From NCBI GenBank assembly GCA_913009865.1, contig CAJVYK010000135.1, positions 1 to 5,113 of the forward strand: a DNA stretch of 5,113 bases. The letters run 5' to 3'. Both the position numbers and the translations under genes were made by a program. A model generated the notes under the pieces. That model saw only the letters and a program-made list of their open reading frames with translations. It was not told the DNA's origin and did not search any database. Shown here one piece after another: positions 5,053 to 5,113 of the stretch; the first letter of the stretch is position 1, and every line of letters begins with the position of its first letter. The DNA comes from an uncultured bacterium. Its GTDB lineage: Bacteria; Planctomycetota; Phycisphaerae; Sedimentisphaerales; Anaerobacaceae.

Positions 5053-5113
5053 ATGGATAAAATCAAAGACATTTCGCTGTTGTTTTTTGCAGGTGGCAAG
5101 GGTAGTCCAGATA
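5053..5113 (+). CDS. Possible start of a gene cut by the window end
   Basis: ATG at 5053 opens a frame that stays open for 20 codons to the window edge (MDKIKDISLLFFAGGKGSPD). The frame is open back to 5011, with an alternative GTG start at 5035. I see no strong Shine-Dalgarno. A promoter about 170 nt upstream on the same strand supports a gene here, but the peptide is too short to recognise. Confidence 0.35.
   Translation, partial: MDKIKDISLLFFAGGKGSPD

Noticed and set aside
5013..5060. ATG at 5013 with 15 codons as the start of the rightward gene
   Set aside because: It stops at TAA after FHG; the frame from 5053 remains open instead.

Overview
The window reads as a piece of a Gram-negative (diderm) bacterial chromosome of moderate to low GC. 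The evidence is a pair of lipid A genes, lpxD and lpxI. LpxI replaces LpxH in many non-enteric phyla, so the source is unlikely to be an enterobacterium. A low-GC planctomycete-like or candidate-phylum genome would fit, but nothing here fixes the phylum.

Layout. Three clear genes lie on the minus strand and are read from right to left. First is lpxD (4620-3571), with a good sigma70-type promoter at 4739-4712 and a leader of about 85 nt made largely of degenerate 7-bp repeats. Next is lpxI (3558-2719), 12 nt further on and almost certainly co-transcribed. LpxD makes UDP-2,3-diacylglucosamine and LpxI cleaves it to lipid X, so the pair encodes two consecutive steps of the Raetz pathway. After a 486-bp AT-rich gap comes a restriction-modification enzyme of the single-chain Type IIG / Type ISP-like class (2232-118). 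It has an N-terminal PD-(D/E)XK nuclease motif and an N6-adenine methylase core with motif I and NPPY. The protein stops at residue 704, where the target-recognition domain should begin. The sequence just past the stop (positions 1-117) is GC-richer and full of inverted repeats, so it looks like a rearrangement or mobile-element junction.

On the right, a plus-strand promoter (4852-4879) points out of the window. It leads into a long leader with a 9-bp tandem repeat, a 29-codon ORF, and possibly the first 20 codons of another gene (5053 onward).

The most unusual aspect is the non-coding DNA. Every gap holds short, degenerate direct repeats with a fixed small period: 7-bp units at 2344-2378 and 4665-4713, a 10-bp helically phased array at 2451-2540, and 8-9-bp doublets at 2382, 2415, 2615, 4894 and inside the 55-72 hairpin loop. 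A 23-bp hairpin also lies in frame within the methylase gene. I do not see a complete novel multi-gene system. The repeat islands and the truncated R-M gene are what deserve follow-up.
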